The notes: a model not told the origin generated them from the sequence alone. A stretch of DNA of 64,000 nucleotides from Muraenolepis orangiensis (GCA_027704905.1 CM051001.1:35074656-35138655), one strand, 5' to 3'. Counted from the stretch's first letter, positions 25,321-53,833 are shown. A program made the numbers and translations.

Positions 25321-26120
25321 TATCTGGGTATCGTTCTACAAAACGGTTACTGCTCCATCCGGCCCCAATAGTACGGAAGTATGTATTGGGGGGGGGGGGG
25401 GAGAGGGAAGGGAGATCATCCATGTCAGGCAAACCCCTCCACGAGGCTGCCTCTAAAGATGGGTGGACCACGACGGCGCAAGCTGTGTTCCCATTTCCTG
25501 ACCCCTGTGTTACTTCTCTTTACATTCTTGATATCAGTGGTCTTCGTATCGGTTGGATACGAACTGCTGATAGGAACAGACTATTTCAGGATAATGGCTA
25601 TGACTGTACCCTGCACCCTTCTACTTCATCCCCCAAAAGTCATATTACAACCCCAAAATATATGCCTACACTCGCTTCTTGCATTTTACAACCAAGCTTA
25701 AATGACTTGTATTTAATTTACCTTTTTTACAATCATTTGTTGTTGTATGTAAATAGTTTTAATCTAGTCATTGTTTTGTTGTATTTAATTTGAACCAAAT
25801 CTAAGTTAACTTGATTTATTCAGCTTTTTTTGTTTTGCAAACGGGTCATTGCAAGTTCATTGCTTCAAATTGAAGTGTGACAACGCCTCCACATAATGGT
25901 TGACTATCCTGAAGCCAGTCCCAGATCTTAACAATCAAGTCTAAGAACCCAACAGACTTTACCCCATATGTGTGACTGACCAGAATGCAGTGTGAAAATG
26001 AAATATTGTATATATGAAAACATTGTTTACATTAATAATCACAGCTAATAAATATATGTAAATGTGTGATCTAGCTCCTGCAATGATGCTTAATATTGTC
26101 AATAAATCTAAATTTTGCTA
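25321..26120 (+). other. prelid1 3' UTR (inferred)
   Basis: AT-rich tail with candidate AATAAA near 26101. Contains a G-run at 25388-25400. Probably meets the mxd3 3' UTR arriving from the other strand. Confidence 0.4.
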
Positions 26121-26558
26121 TCAACTTATTCTTAGTGCTGTTATCAGTTGGTGGTATACAACAGTCAAATGCATTCAGGATAAATATATAAAATATTTAT
26201 TCATAAAAAGTTAAAAATTCTAAAAAAGTACACTAGTATAAAAATGCAACATATTACTGGAAGGAGAGACCGATTAATTAATGCATACATAAGTTGTTAC
26301 AAGAAAATAAGGCATCGTGCATATATTATCCAGAAGCAAGAATCAGCTTCAAAATATTCAATGTACTATAGTATTATAGCATACACATACTTGTAATTCA
26401 ATGCAAGTTTTGCTGTATTACAGGTAGACATTTCCTATCCTGACATTGCGTCTACTGCATAATGAAGCATGTCATGACAAATGCATATGCAGTTAAGTGC
26501 ACAATTGTAATAGTGAAGTTTAAATTAATTGAAAAATATATCAACATTCACATTGGCA
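26121..26558 (-). other. possible distal mxd3 3' UTR
   Basis: AT-rich. TTTATT near 26197 is AATAAA on the minus strand, a possible mxd3 polyadenylation signal 1.75 kb past its stop codon. Confidence 0.3.
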
Positions 26559-26820
26559 ATTTCTTAAAGGGGAAGTTCGCCACTTTTCAACTGGCTTTGC
26601 GTTATTACAATGTGGGTAGGATATGCAAATGAACAATGTTTCTCTTTCCTCCATGTCGCCTGCACCCAGATCTCTGGGCTACTTGGTCCACGTTTCTTAA
26701 GGTGTGTGTCAGAGCTGAGCTGTGAGCCCCAGGGACACGCAGCATCAGCAGCAGCTGCAGGCGTTTTTCACACTTGCGGACAGAGAGATACGGTTGCGGC
26801 GACGTTCCCCTTCAAGAAAT
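26559..26820. mobile_element. MITE with about 25-bp terminal inverted repeats
   Basis: The left end ATTTCTTAAAGGGGAAGTTC (then GCCAC) pairs with the reverse complement of the right end (GCGGCGACGTTCCCCTTC then AAGAAAT), at about 22 of 25 positions. 262 bp, non-coding. Confidence 0.7.
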
Positions 26821-27547
26821 CATGAGACTTACGATACGTAATGTCTACTACGCCACACCAAGGTTAGGTGGAGCATTGCAAGAATAGAAGTGTTCATCTA
26901 AAATCGGGTAATCTCTGCAAAGTCCTGCTTGGTCTCTGCCGAGATTGGGTGAGCTTTCTACTCTTTGCGTGATCAAAAACAGTGGCGTGGCTGATGAGCG
27001 GTCCGTGCATTAATTCTGGATTGTAGGAATAAGGTGCAACTGACTTCCTAATATGGTTTTAACATCAACGCGGTATTCCCTAGGAAGATCATGCATCTAT
27101 TACAACTACTTCATTGTCTGGTAGAAAATGTGCAAACATGACCAGTTTGTGTTTCCGATCCAGATCAAAATACCCTCAACCGTCTGAACTGAGAACAAGT
27201 GCAATGTGTGAATGCTCTGTGCAACCAGGACAATAATAAAATACATTTACAATTATTGTTACATTAATAGAAAAATATAAGGGTTACTGTACAAGTGTTT
27301 ACATGACTTAATTCCTGAATTTTAAGCTTCTTAGTGCTGACAAAAGTTTTTAGTAGTAGACAAAACCATAAAGCTGGATCAAATGCAAAAAGAAAATACT
27401 GTATTGCAAAATATTGTTCAAAACCCTTTTTAGATCATGGATTGTATTGTTTGTTGGAGTTCTTGCGTGAAGTGGTTACAGGTCCACCTTCCATTCAGCT
27501 TGTAGTCATGACAGATCTTGAAGGTTGAATTTTTTGCTGAACAGTTA

Positions 27548-27789
27548 AAAAGGGCCTATTGATACCACCGGAGTGTGATTAGCCATTACAAGCAGTTTCA
27601 AAATTCAGACTTAAATGAGTCTTTGATATAGTGACCTCACACAGTGGGAGTGTCCATCCAGATGTATGATGATTACTCTACCAGTTGGTACAGTCCACTG
27701 GGTAGGCTGATAAGACTGATCTAGTCATCATTCATACGGCCTGTAATGGCTAATCACTGTAATGGCTAATGGTGGTATAACGGTCCTTT
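27548..27789. mobile_element. foldback MITE, family A copy 2
   Basis: Left end AAAGGGCCTATTGATACCAC; right end ATGGTGGTATAACGGTCCTT. Inner arms carry GTGTGATTAGCCATTACA and its partner TGTAATGGCTAATCAC. Same family as 6396 and 44482. It lies just past the mxd3 stop codon. Confidence 0.7.
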
Positions 27790-27948
27790 AACGTCTATGT
27801 CAAATGTCTCTCTCTCACTCTCTCTCTCTCCCTCACTTCCTATGTCCTTTCTGAGACTGTCTGGAATGTACCGGTAGCTTAGTTTTTGCTCTTCTTCTTT
27901 CTCACCTCATCAGATGAGAATGAGAGAAAAGGTTTACCGCTGCCACTG

Positions 27949-31047
<3,099 letters not shown>

Positions 31048-32246
31048 GTCTAATTGTAGAGAAATCTAAAATATGCACGAACAGTCTAAGATCGTGAGGT
31101 GGTGATACAACAACAACAACAACCGATCAGTCCAGGAACCTTCCAGCAGCTACACGGTGTGTGTGTGTGTAACGCTCCGTCTGCAGTTCAACGAACGAAC
31201 CAAACTCAGACGCCGCGAAAAGGCGTCATGGGTCCTCCTCCCGGACCACTCCCTCTCCCGCTCTGAAGACCTCAGCCCGCCATAATGTGCGTCATCCTCA
31301 ACGTCAACCCGTTCTTCTGATGCGTTCAGCAGCCTCCAGAGACAATGATCTCCAACCTTAACCCATGTTATAACCCATGTTATAACCCATGTTATAACCC
31401 ATGTTATAACCCATGTTATAACCCATGTTATAAACCATGTTATAAACCATGTTATAAACCATGTTATAAACCATGTTATAACCCATGTTATAACCCATGT
31501 TATAACCCATGTTATAACCCATGTTACAACCCATGTTATAACCCATGTTATAACCCATGTTATAACCCATGTTAGAATGGAGCTGCACACGACCTGCTCC
31601 TCTTTGTGAGCCTCAGTGAGACGACGGGCTCCCTGCTGGGCGAACAGGAACCCAAACATGACGAGACCATACTTTAATTTAGAAGTCATCTTGTTTTCCA
31701 TGGTTCATCTGGTGTTGTCTTAATGTCATAGTTTAGATCATCATTTGATCAGATACGATGAACAACCCAACTTTCCCTGCTGCGCACAGGAGGACGTGTG
31801 GGTTTCAACATGTTAAAAACAGCAGGTTTTGTTATTACAAAAAAACACAGTATTCTCTAGTATGGAATTAAAAATAAATCCATAATAAATCAACGACGAA
31901 AAAATAAATAAAAAATGTACTACGGCCTATCGCGTTATTGTATTGTGCCACGTTACTATAAATAACCCAATGAAGCGACTTTCCTATCAACTCCGATGCT
32001 ATGCTATAGTATGATATGATATTATATGGTATGATATGATATGGTATTGTACCGAGTTGTGGTCGTGCGTTAGGGTGAAGCCCAGCTGAAGGTTCTTTAA
32101 CCTCTGAACTCGGAGCCAGAGCTCCGCCATATTGACTGTTGTCTTGACTAGAGGAGGTTCGTCCAGGACACAAGACCGCGTTCACCAGCTTCCATAACCG
32201 GTGCGACAAAAACACCCAGGGGGGACTTTACGATTACTGGTGATTA
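31048..32246. promoter_or_regulatory. head-to-head promoter interval between mxd3 and fam193b
   Basis: 1.2 kb separates the two start codons on opposite strands. It contains an 18-copy 12-bp minisatellite (31357-31574). The frame of Thr-Trp-Val-Ile and similar repeats read across it is a repeat artefact. No TATA box is obvious beside either start. Confidence 0.5.
31357..31574. repeat. 12-bp minisatellite, about 18 copies
   Basis: Unit TATAACCCATGT. Four consecutive copies have AAACC for AACCC and one has TACAACC. It lies 310 bp upstream of the mxd3 start codon. Confidence 0.96.
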
Positions 32247-39466
<7,220 letters not shown>

Positions 39467-39800
39467 CTTGGAAAAGTGCCAGATAAAAAAATAAAAAAAC
39501 CTCCTTAAACGTGCGCCCCGTGTGCCGAGGCCTGCATTCCCCTTTCTCTTCTTCTCGCCAAGGGACCCTGGTACAATTGTTCTTTCCCCCCCATTCAGAA
39601 GACTGAAAAACATAAGACTCATCAGCGAGGGATCGTTACACAAGGCCAAGGCCCTTTGATATCTTTGCAATGTTCACTAAGTGAGAGGTGCAAAATGAGG
39701 GGGGGGGGGAAGCATTGCGTGTTTAATCTACTGCATCCATGTGCTTCACTATGTAGTTATGTAAACACTTCCTGTTCCTGAAATAAATATGTTTTTATCA
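39467..39800 (+). other. fam193b 3' UTR
   Basis: Follows the TAA stop. AATAAA in GAAATAAATATG near 39781 is a good polyadenylation signal. Confidence 0.6.
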
Positions 39801-41288
39801 CAAATGTTTTTATGTGGGGAAATTTTAACATGGTGCTCCAAATGTACTGTATTGCTCTTCAGTTTTATATTGTGTTGCAGTTCTCTAGCATATTTCCCTC
39901 TTGGTCTCCCTTGATACTAAATTGCAGACTACTTTCATGAAGAAGGTACTTATTTAAACATTTTCTTCATGAAAGTAGGCAACTTGGCATTAAAGGGGTA
40001 TATTCCTCTCCAGTCATGTGAGGGGTCGCTAGCTTTCCGGTCTGAGGGCTGTAGTTCTGTGTGCCAATCTTGCCCTCAATGTGTCCTCTCAAGTCCCAGC
40101 CTGTATACAGCCACTAGTCCATTTGAAGATGGAGCCGTCACAGGAGAATGCAAAACAAAAACTGTCCCCAATACACTATTTTTTATATTTTTTTGGTAAA
40201 GTAATGTGTGGTCCTCTTGAGTAAAGGTTTGCCATGTTCTACTACCTATGTTGGTATAGTGGTATAACACTTAAAACCCTGGTTGTGCACAACACTGCCC
40301 ATATCTTCCCCTCCGGTGATGATTTTAATTTCAGTTGTGTCATGCATGGTCTATGGAAGAAAAAAAGATTACAACAAAGTCTTCTCCTGGACCACGGATT
40401 TAATCTAATTTGTAACAATACCCCCTTTTGATTCTTAAGTGGTATCCCTATAATATCTTCTTACAATCCAGCTCATACTGAACACTCCTGTCGACACTAC
40501 TCTCATAGAAAGCACTCCATAGTTAATCAACACATGTTTAAGCTTTTCTAAGCACCTGCTCATACATGTGGAGTATCTGGGACCTTGTTAGGAGCACGTT
40601 GAGGGTTTGGTGTTGACTCAGTGGTGCCCTGCATCTCGTCCCGCTTCCGTGCTTGTTATTCTGCTCTATTTTGAGGACAGATTCCAGAATGACTGTCGAA
40701 TAGGCCTTGATTTACAAGGCATATGTCATTTAGGTGTCTGTAGTCCTTAAATTCTGCTGAAGTTCTGCCGTACGATATCTGATGCTTTCCGAGCTATACT
40801 CGACTAGGTAATATCTTAATGTTTTGGAATGTAGATTTATAACATACCAGTAATAGCCGCTTGTGTGTTGGCTTTTTTTTTTTTATTCACTTTTGATACT
40901 GTGAACATCTTTCGCTCAGAAAGATTAAAAACAATACAGTTTTGACAAAAATGTAAGTGTCCTTGTTACTTTCTAGATCTTGAGGAAAAACACAACCACT
41001 GATTTTTGGTGTAACAATCCAGCAGGAGAGCTCACCTTGGACTAAGGAGCACCCAGTTGCCTGCTGGTCAGTTCACCAGTAGGGGGCGGTATAATGACGC
41101 CTATGTTGCTGTTGAAGTTTGTCTGTTTCAGGATCCCGTACTGAACCACTTCTATTTTCTTCCAACGCGTAGTGGTTTACGTTCTACTGTTGTTGAACAA
41201 GCATGTACTTTTAAGTTAATATAACTTTTTTGGGTGAATGATATATATATTTTGTCATTTATAAAACGGACATAAACCCCTTACTGAC
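39801..41288. other. fam193b-ddx41 intergenic and ddx41 promoter
   Basis: No coding exon seen. A perfect CTCF consensus core lies at 41076-41089, about 200 bp before the ddx41 start codon. No TATA box near the start. Confidence 0.5.
41076..41089 (+). promoter_or_regulatory. CTCF consensus core
   Basis: CCAGTAGGGGGCGG fits CCASYAGRKGGCRS at all 14 positions, in the spacer just upstream of ddx41. Binding is inferred from sequence only. Confidence 0.5.
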
Positions 41289-47611
<6,323 letters not shown>

Positions 47612-47654
47612 CCGCCGCTGTGACAACAGGGCTGCTGGTTCTCTTGAGATTGGA

Positions 47655-47727
<73 letters not shown>

Positions 47728-48219
47728 ACCCCCAGGGGAAGACGATATCGATATGAATCGGTTGTTTTAATTACTCCTGTACAACATGGATCTAGTGGTG
47801 GTATCAAACGTTGGTTTGCACATTTTTGTAGTGCACACTTTTTAATTTTTTCCCCTTTTCTGAATGTTTTGGCATTTTTCTATTGCCCCATTTTTTTAAA
47901 CGTCAAACGTGTTCCCAGTTACGCTTAATGTTGTACAGGTGTGTGCTGAGGAAGTCACTAAATCTATGTACTGATGCAATGGGAAGTTGGTCATTCTTGG
48001 TAACATTAAATGTTCTGGTTTTTTTTGTATCTCTTGTCATTGTGCTTGTGGTCTGTTCTCTTTCAATGCTGCTTCCTCTTTCTGTAGAGTAGGAACCCCC
48101 AATGCTAGACAGTTTCTGCATACACACAGGAAGTACAAGGGCAGCCTTTAGCCTCATTTGATAGCTGCTTGTTGTATCGGTAGAAACAAAAATACATTTG
48201 TAAAGAGTCAAATAGGAGA
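47612..48219 (+). other. ddx41 3' UTR and dok3 promoter
   Basis: Contains a 70-bp (CA)n at 47656-47726. The last stretch is AT-rich and precedes the first dok3 exon. No AATAAA is obvious before 48200; ATTAAA occurs near 48005. Confidence 0.5.
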
Positions 48220-51200
48220 ATGGACATTTTAAAGGAGGGGCTGCTCTACCTCCATGGGGTCAAGTTCGGTAAGGTGAGTCCTTTTAAAGCATTTTGTGTG
48301 GAATACAGATCTCTTGTCAATCATTTATGACCGTCTTTTCAATACAGTACAAGCTAGAGAAGTTTATAGCTATGGAACATTTTTTTATTGGCCATTTGTA
48401 ACAAGTACATAATAATGCTTACTCCCCATTCCCTCCCGTATTATCAATCTCAAAAACAACATACAAATAATATACAATAAAATAAACAAAAGATTTAGCA
48501 TTTAAAAAAAAATATTTTTAGCAGTTCAGTAGGTCACTGCCTGTGGATAAAAAAACTATCCTTAAAGCTGGTAGTCCTTGCTGTACGGATGCTGTGCAAC
48601 CGACGACCAGACGGTAGAGGGGAGAAGAGATGGTGCCTAGGGTGGTTGCCGTCCTTTATGATGGACATGGCCTTCTTCCGACATCTAGTCCTACAGATCT
48701 CCTCAATGCATGGAAGTGCACACGTGATCTTCTCTGCCGTCTTCACGACCCTCTGGATGTCTTTCTTGTCCCGTTCAGTGGTGTTGTCGTACCACACGGT
48801 GACGCCACCCGTCAGGACGCTCTACGGGGCCACGGTAGAATTTCACCAGCCACCTCTGGCCTATTCCGCTTTTTCTGAGGCACCGCAGAGCATAGAGGCG
48901 CTGGTGTGCCTTCTTCAGCATGACCTCTGACCTCCGTGTTGTGGGTCTACGCCAGGTTGTCGGAAATCTGACGACTCGGAAGCAGCTGTCCACGGGTGTC
49001 CAGGCTGATGGTGGAGTGGGGGCCCCGTCCAGGCTGAGGGTGGAGTGGGGGCCCCGTCCAGGCTGATGGTGGAGTGGGGGCCCCGTCCAGGCTGATGGTG
49101 GAGTGGGGGCCCCGTCCAGGCTGAGGGTGGAGTGGGGGCCCCGTCCAGGCTGAGGGTGGAGTGGGGGCCCCGTCCAGGCTGATGGTGGAGTGGGGGCCCC
49201 GTCCAGGCTGATGGTGGAGTGGGGGCCCCGGTGGCTCCTGAAGTCCACCATGAGCTCCTTGGTCTTGCTGACATTCAGTGTGAGGCTGTTTTCCTCACAC
49301 CATCGTGTCAGCCGGACCACCTCATCTCTGTACTCAGTTTCATCGCCCTTGCTTATCAAGCCGATGACTGTTAACACTACATTCAGATAATACACAAAGC
49401 AATCAACCTTTTAGTAACATCAGAATATAGTCAGTGTGTCAACAAATGACTAGTTAGCCTACCACAATTTCTTTAGGAAAAGGAGATCGGTATCCATGGT
49501 CCCTGTGCTCCAAGAAGATGAAAGTTGCGTCACGATTTATATAAATCCATCCATCCATCGTCTACCGCTTATCCGTGTTCGGGTTGCGGAGGTAGCAGCT
49601 TCAGCAGGGGACTCCAAACTTCCCTCTCCCAGGCAACATAGACCAGCTGTGACTGGGGGATCCCGAGGCGTTCCCAGGCCAGTGTAGCGATGTAACCACC
49701 TGTACACCTTGGTCTGCCCCGTGGTCTCCTCCCAGCTGGATGTGCCTGGAGAACCTCCCTCGGGAGGTGACCAGGAAGCATCCTTACTTACTTACTATCC
49801 TTACTTATCCTTACCTTTCCCGAACCACCTCAACTGGCTCCTTTCTACACCAAGGAGCAACGGCTCTACTCCGAGTCTCTCACGAGTGACTGAGCTTCTC
49901 ACCCTATCCCTCAGGGAGATACCAGCCACCCTCCTGAGGAAACTCATTTTGGCCGCTTGGATTCGCGCTCTCGTCCTTTCGGTCATTACCCATAGTTCAT
50001 GACCCTAGGTGAGGGTAGGAGTGAAGACTGATCGGTAGATCCAGAGCTTTGCCTTCTGGCTCAGCTCTCTTTTGGTTACAACGGTGCAGTAAAGTGCACC
50101 CAATACCGCTCTCCCGCTGCACCGCCGGTCAATCTCACGCTCCATCCTCCTCTCACTGGAGAACAAGACCCCGAGTTACTTTAACTCCTTCACTTGGGGT
50201 AAGGACTCACTCCCTACTTGGAGTAAACAATCCACCGGTTTCCTGCTGAGAACCATGGCCTCAGATTTGGAGGTGCTGATCCTCATCCCAGCCGCATCAC
50301 ACTCCGCTGCAAACCGATCCGGTGAGTGCTGAAGGTCACATACTGATGACGCAACCAGGACCACATCATCTGCAAACAGCAGAGATGAAATCCTGATCCC
50401 ACCATACTGAAACCCTTCCCTTCCATGACTACACCTTGAAATCCTGTCCATGAAAATCACAAACAGGATGGGTGACAAAGTGCAGCCCTGGCTGAGGTCA
50501 ACACCCACTGAGAACAGGCCCGACTTACTACAGAGGATCCGGACACAGCTCTCGCTTTGGGAGTACAGAGATTGGATGGTCCTCAACAGTGACCCCCGCA
50601 GTATTCCAGAGGGACCCGGTCATATGCCTTCTCCAAATCCACAAATGTACACACCATACATGTAGACCGGATGGGCATACTCCCAAGCCCCCTCCAGGAT
50701 CCTTGCAAGAGTGAAAAGCTGGTCCATTGTTCCACGACAGTGTATATATATATATATATTTTTTTACCCCTGTACAGAAAACATGGCGGAAGATATGGAT
50801 GATCATTCTCCAGCCCCAAACGCTGGAGATCGGGCGTCTGGAGGTCTACAGTTTGCCCGACGACGTCACGGACGACATGCTGCCGCCCCTGCCGGATAAG
50901 ACCAAGCGGCGGGTGGTGCTCCTGTCCGACTGTCTGAGCATCACCCTGGCCCCGGAGGAGGCCTGCCCCTCGGGCTGCACGGCCTTCTACCTGGACACCA
51001 CGCTGCGCACCTACACCCTGGCCTCCGAGGTCTGCCAGGCCTGGCTCCTGGCTCTGTGTCAGCTTACCTTCCAGGTATAACACACACACACACACACAAA
51101 GGCTTCCTGCTTTGGGAGATTCACTTGTTTTACAGTTTCAACCCGAGCAGAGGAATGGTTAATTGATAACGAGGATCAAGGGGCAGAATACCCCCCCCCC

Positions 51201-52807
51201 CCCACCAAACCCCCAAGACAGGTAGAAGGATGAGGAAGTTGCTGTGAAGGCACTATCATAAATCTTTACTTCTTCAATTCTTCTGCTTGCACAAGCGCCA
51301 CTCTTTCTTTCTCCTGGCCGGGTTGGTGTCGTAAAGAGGCGATAAGAGCGTGCAGTATAACGATGTTTACCATGTGGCCCTGTTTACACTAGGATCCTGG
51401 AGACGAGGACCAAGAAAATGGTCTGCTGATGAAGGACAATGAGCTGTACTCGGGTAATTATCACATTCGATAGTTGGAATCTGTGGAGATATGTAGTTAA
51501 CGACAGCCTATGACCTGTCCTCAACCACTGCTTTCAATGCTAACCCTAACCCTATAAACTTAAATAAATCCCAACTTCTTCTTGGAACAGGAAGGGGCTT
51601 AGGGTATGTAGCTAGAATACATACTCACACATATTTTAAAAGTATAATAGTTTCAATAAGTATCAACAGACATGTTTGTATATTGGTTACACCATACCAA
51701 GATATGTATACGGTAGACAGTGATTTATTCAATCCATGTAAATTACAATTATGATTGAAGAAACCAGGGCCCCAGGACTTCCCCTTTAACCAAATCACGT
51801 TAGTTTCACAATTCTTTGTAAAAATATAAATATAAAGCCTGTCAATGTTCCAGTAAGACCAGCTTTCTTATGTGTGAATATGCTGCTGGAGTCATGCTTT
51901 GGTTATGGTCTGAGACTTGCTCTCTTTGTTTTTCCCAGGTTTTGGTGATCTACCAGAGCAGTATCGTGTCACTGTTGTTGACACGCAGGCGTCAGAGAGA
52001 TGTCTGCTTGCTGGAGACTTCACCTTCCTCCTGGACAGAGAGGCTGCGTTTCTATTGGACCAGGACACGGCTGACATCATTTACCGATGGCCCTACATAT
52101 TCTTGCGCAGATTTGGAATACTCAAGGTAGGTTTACTCAAGGATTGTGTTCCACATACTTAACCTTACTTTAACTAACCTTAAACACTTTCAAATCTAAA
52201 ATGACCCACTTTGTTGCAATGTTGAAGGTTGGTTGGGAAAACGTGTGTGTGTGTGTGTGTGTTTTCTCAGCAGGGGGGCTTCTGCATCGAAGCAGGCCAC
52301 CAGTGTGACTCGGGAGAGGGGATGTTCTCCTTCCTGTCCCGGCATGGTCATCAGGTCTGCCAAGCCATCGGCAGCCAGTGCTTGACCGAGCAAGAGGCCA
52401 TGGGCTCTCTGGCGGACGAAGGCCCCGACCGAAGTCCCCCGACGGAGACGAGAGATCAGATCCCACCGGAGAGCCCCAACATTGTCTATTCCCTGGTCGG
52501 CTTCCCTGAGACGGACCGCTCTGCTTCTCCTCACCAGTCCGTCCGCGCCGTCGCTGGCGCTGCTGGTGCCGATGGCGCCGCTGGCCACTCGCTAACCCCC
52601 CCGCTGCCCCCCCCGAATCCCCAGAGACGCGACCAGCTCTCCACCAAAGGGCGGAAGACAAAGACGGCGGGGGGGCCCGTAGAGCGCTCTCCTTCTGGTC
52701 CTCAGAATGGGCCCCCCCTGAGTTTCAAACAGAAGCTGTCAGAACTCATTTCTATAGACTTGGCAAAGGTCCAGTTTCCACGTCGCTTTAGGAAGGGCAA
52801 ATCTTGA
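48220..52807 (+). CDS. dok3: docking protein 3 (DOK family adaptor)
   Basis: Cytoplasmic adaptor of haematopoietic cells that dampens immune-receptor signalling. Exons: 48220-48273, 50778-51074, 51393-51453, 51939-52126, 52271-52807. Phases close to 378 residues. The first exon is only 18 codons (MDILKEGLLYLHGVKFGK, donor AAG|GTGAGT); its KEG-LY-FGK pattern is the start of the DOK PH domain and joins in phase to KTWRKIW of exon 2. PH domain about 1-115; a Tyr motif NELYSGFGD at the PTB start; IRS-type PTB about 138-236 with RWPYIFLRRFG and GEGMFSF. The tail has a Tyr in NIVYSLVGF, proline-rich stretches and FKQKLSELISIDLAK. DOK3 and DDX41 are also neighbours in human. The exon 5 acceptor is a CAGCAG tandem, so residue Gln201 may be optional. 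Confidence 0.92.
48365..49415 (-). mobile_element. L2-like LINE fragment in dok3 intron 1
   Basis: The minus strand encodes the end of a reverse-transcriptase ORF: RLTRWCEENSLTLNVSKTKE, LMVDFR, then ALRCLRKSGIGQRWLVKFYR, TTERDKKDIQRVVKTAEKI, HHLFSPLPSGRRLHSIRTAR, FKDSFF. It ends in the tail found elsewhere (reverse complement of 48420-48460). A 29-bp minisatellite interrupts the ORF. The copy is 5'-truncated and inactive. The same ORF end occurs on the plus strand at 63360. Confidence 0.85.
48998..49229. repeat. 29-bp minisatellite within the LINE ORF, eight copies
   Basis: Eight head-to-tail copies of a unit containing GTCCAGGCTGATGGTGGAGT and GGGGGCCCC, period exactly 29. Copies differ at one T/G site. 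Confidence 0.96.
49545..50740 (-). mobile_element. Rex3-like (RTE clade) LINE fragment in dok3 intron 1
   Basis: The minus strand encodes reverse-transcriptase motifs: FVDLEKAYDRVP (motif A), DLSQGCTLSPILFVIFMDRI (motif B) and LLFADDVVLVAS (FADD, motif C). These are followed by KRELSQKAKLWIYRSVF, MSFLRRVAGISLRDRVRSS, RPRGRPR and WERLGIPQS, then a CATC-repeat tail at 49548-49560, the reverse of (GATG)n. Frameshifts break the ORF. The 5' end stops about 40 bp from the dok3 exon 2 acceptor. Confidence 0.87.
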
Positions 52808-52990
52808 TCTCGTCATTATATCACTATTAGTGGATTCATCTTTATACATAAGTCTGTTTCCAATATACAGTACATATATATATATGGAAAACATATACAG
52901 TATATATCAAATCTATGTATAATCTCATCTTTTCCGATAAGATATATTCTGTGTGTTATACAAAATAAATCTTAAGTCCTTAAGCACAAA
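52808..52990 (+). other. dok3 3' UTR
   Basis: Ends near CAAAATAAATCTT (AATAAA at about 52964), a good polyadenylation signal. Confidence 0.6.
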
Positions 52991-53707
52991 TTTGAAGTTT
53001 TGAAGTAACAAAAATGTCCTTTGTAATGTCTAGCCCTGTCAATTCAGCTTGCAATTAAATCAGCTAATATTTGTATAGGTGTGTATATATATAGATCAGA
53101 TATAGATGAATACTATGATTGTATCTGCATGATGAAGATACCGTTTATTAAAAGGCAGGGTTGACTATTGCAACATGTTCGGGATGTTGTATTGCTTCCG
53201 ATGGGCTATCACAAGTAGCTTCTGTATATGATCAGTGTTCATAATACATGGTCTTCTATTGAGTAGGACTTCTCTAAATATTGATCAAATCGTTATTACT
53301 ATTGGATGGTTCAAATGTTGATGAGTAAAGTTGACTCATGACTTCATGTAGAAATGTACACACAATCGTGTTTTCCTTTTTGATGTGTTTTATTGCAGAA
53401 AAAAACGTAGAAAATAACATTTCCTTTATAAATATGAAAATATTTGATCTTAATTTAGAAAGCATACAATGTTCTATACGGACATGGTCGTGGGTCGTGG
53501 GCCATTTCAACTTTAAAGTGCAACAACGACACGGTACTGTGAGTTCATGATGAACTTGGGACACCTGTAAACCTCATCGTCCATATCTACCACCGTCCGT
53601 CCTGACATGAAGGACACGCTGACTGGTCAACAACCCAAAGCCCTATTTGGTTCTCTCTTTTTCTAGTTGTAGACTTACCCGACACTGCTACAACCTCCCC
53701 ATCCCCA

Positions 53708-53792
<85 letters not shown>

Positions 53793-53833
53793 CACACTCA
53801 CACACACACACACACACACACCTTTGATCCATG
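52991..53833 (-). other. spacer and atoh1-family 3' UTR
   Basis: TTTATT near 53386-53391 gives AATAAA on the minus strand, about 450 bp past the stop of the bHLH gene. Contains a (CA)n array at 53709-53821. No other gene seen. Confidence 0.45.
53709..53821. repeat. (CA)n microsatellite at the 3' end of the bHLH gene
   Basis: About 50 CA units with CTCA interruptions, starting 12 bp past the bHLH stop codon. Confidence 0.96.

Noticed and set aside
31150..31701. Minus-strand 183-codon frame starting MENKMTSKLKYGLVMFG
   Set aside because: Most of it is the 12-bp minisatellite; the remainder matches nothing I know and overlaps the mxd3 promoter side.
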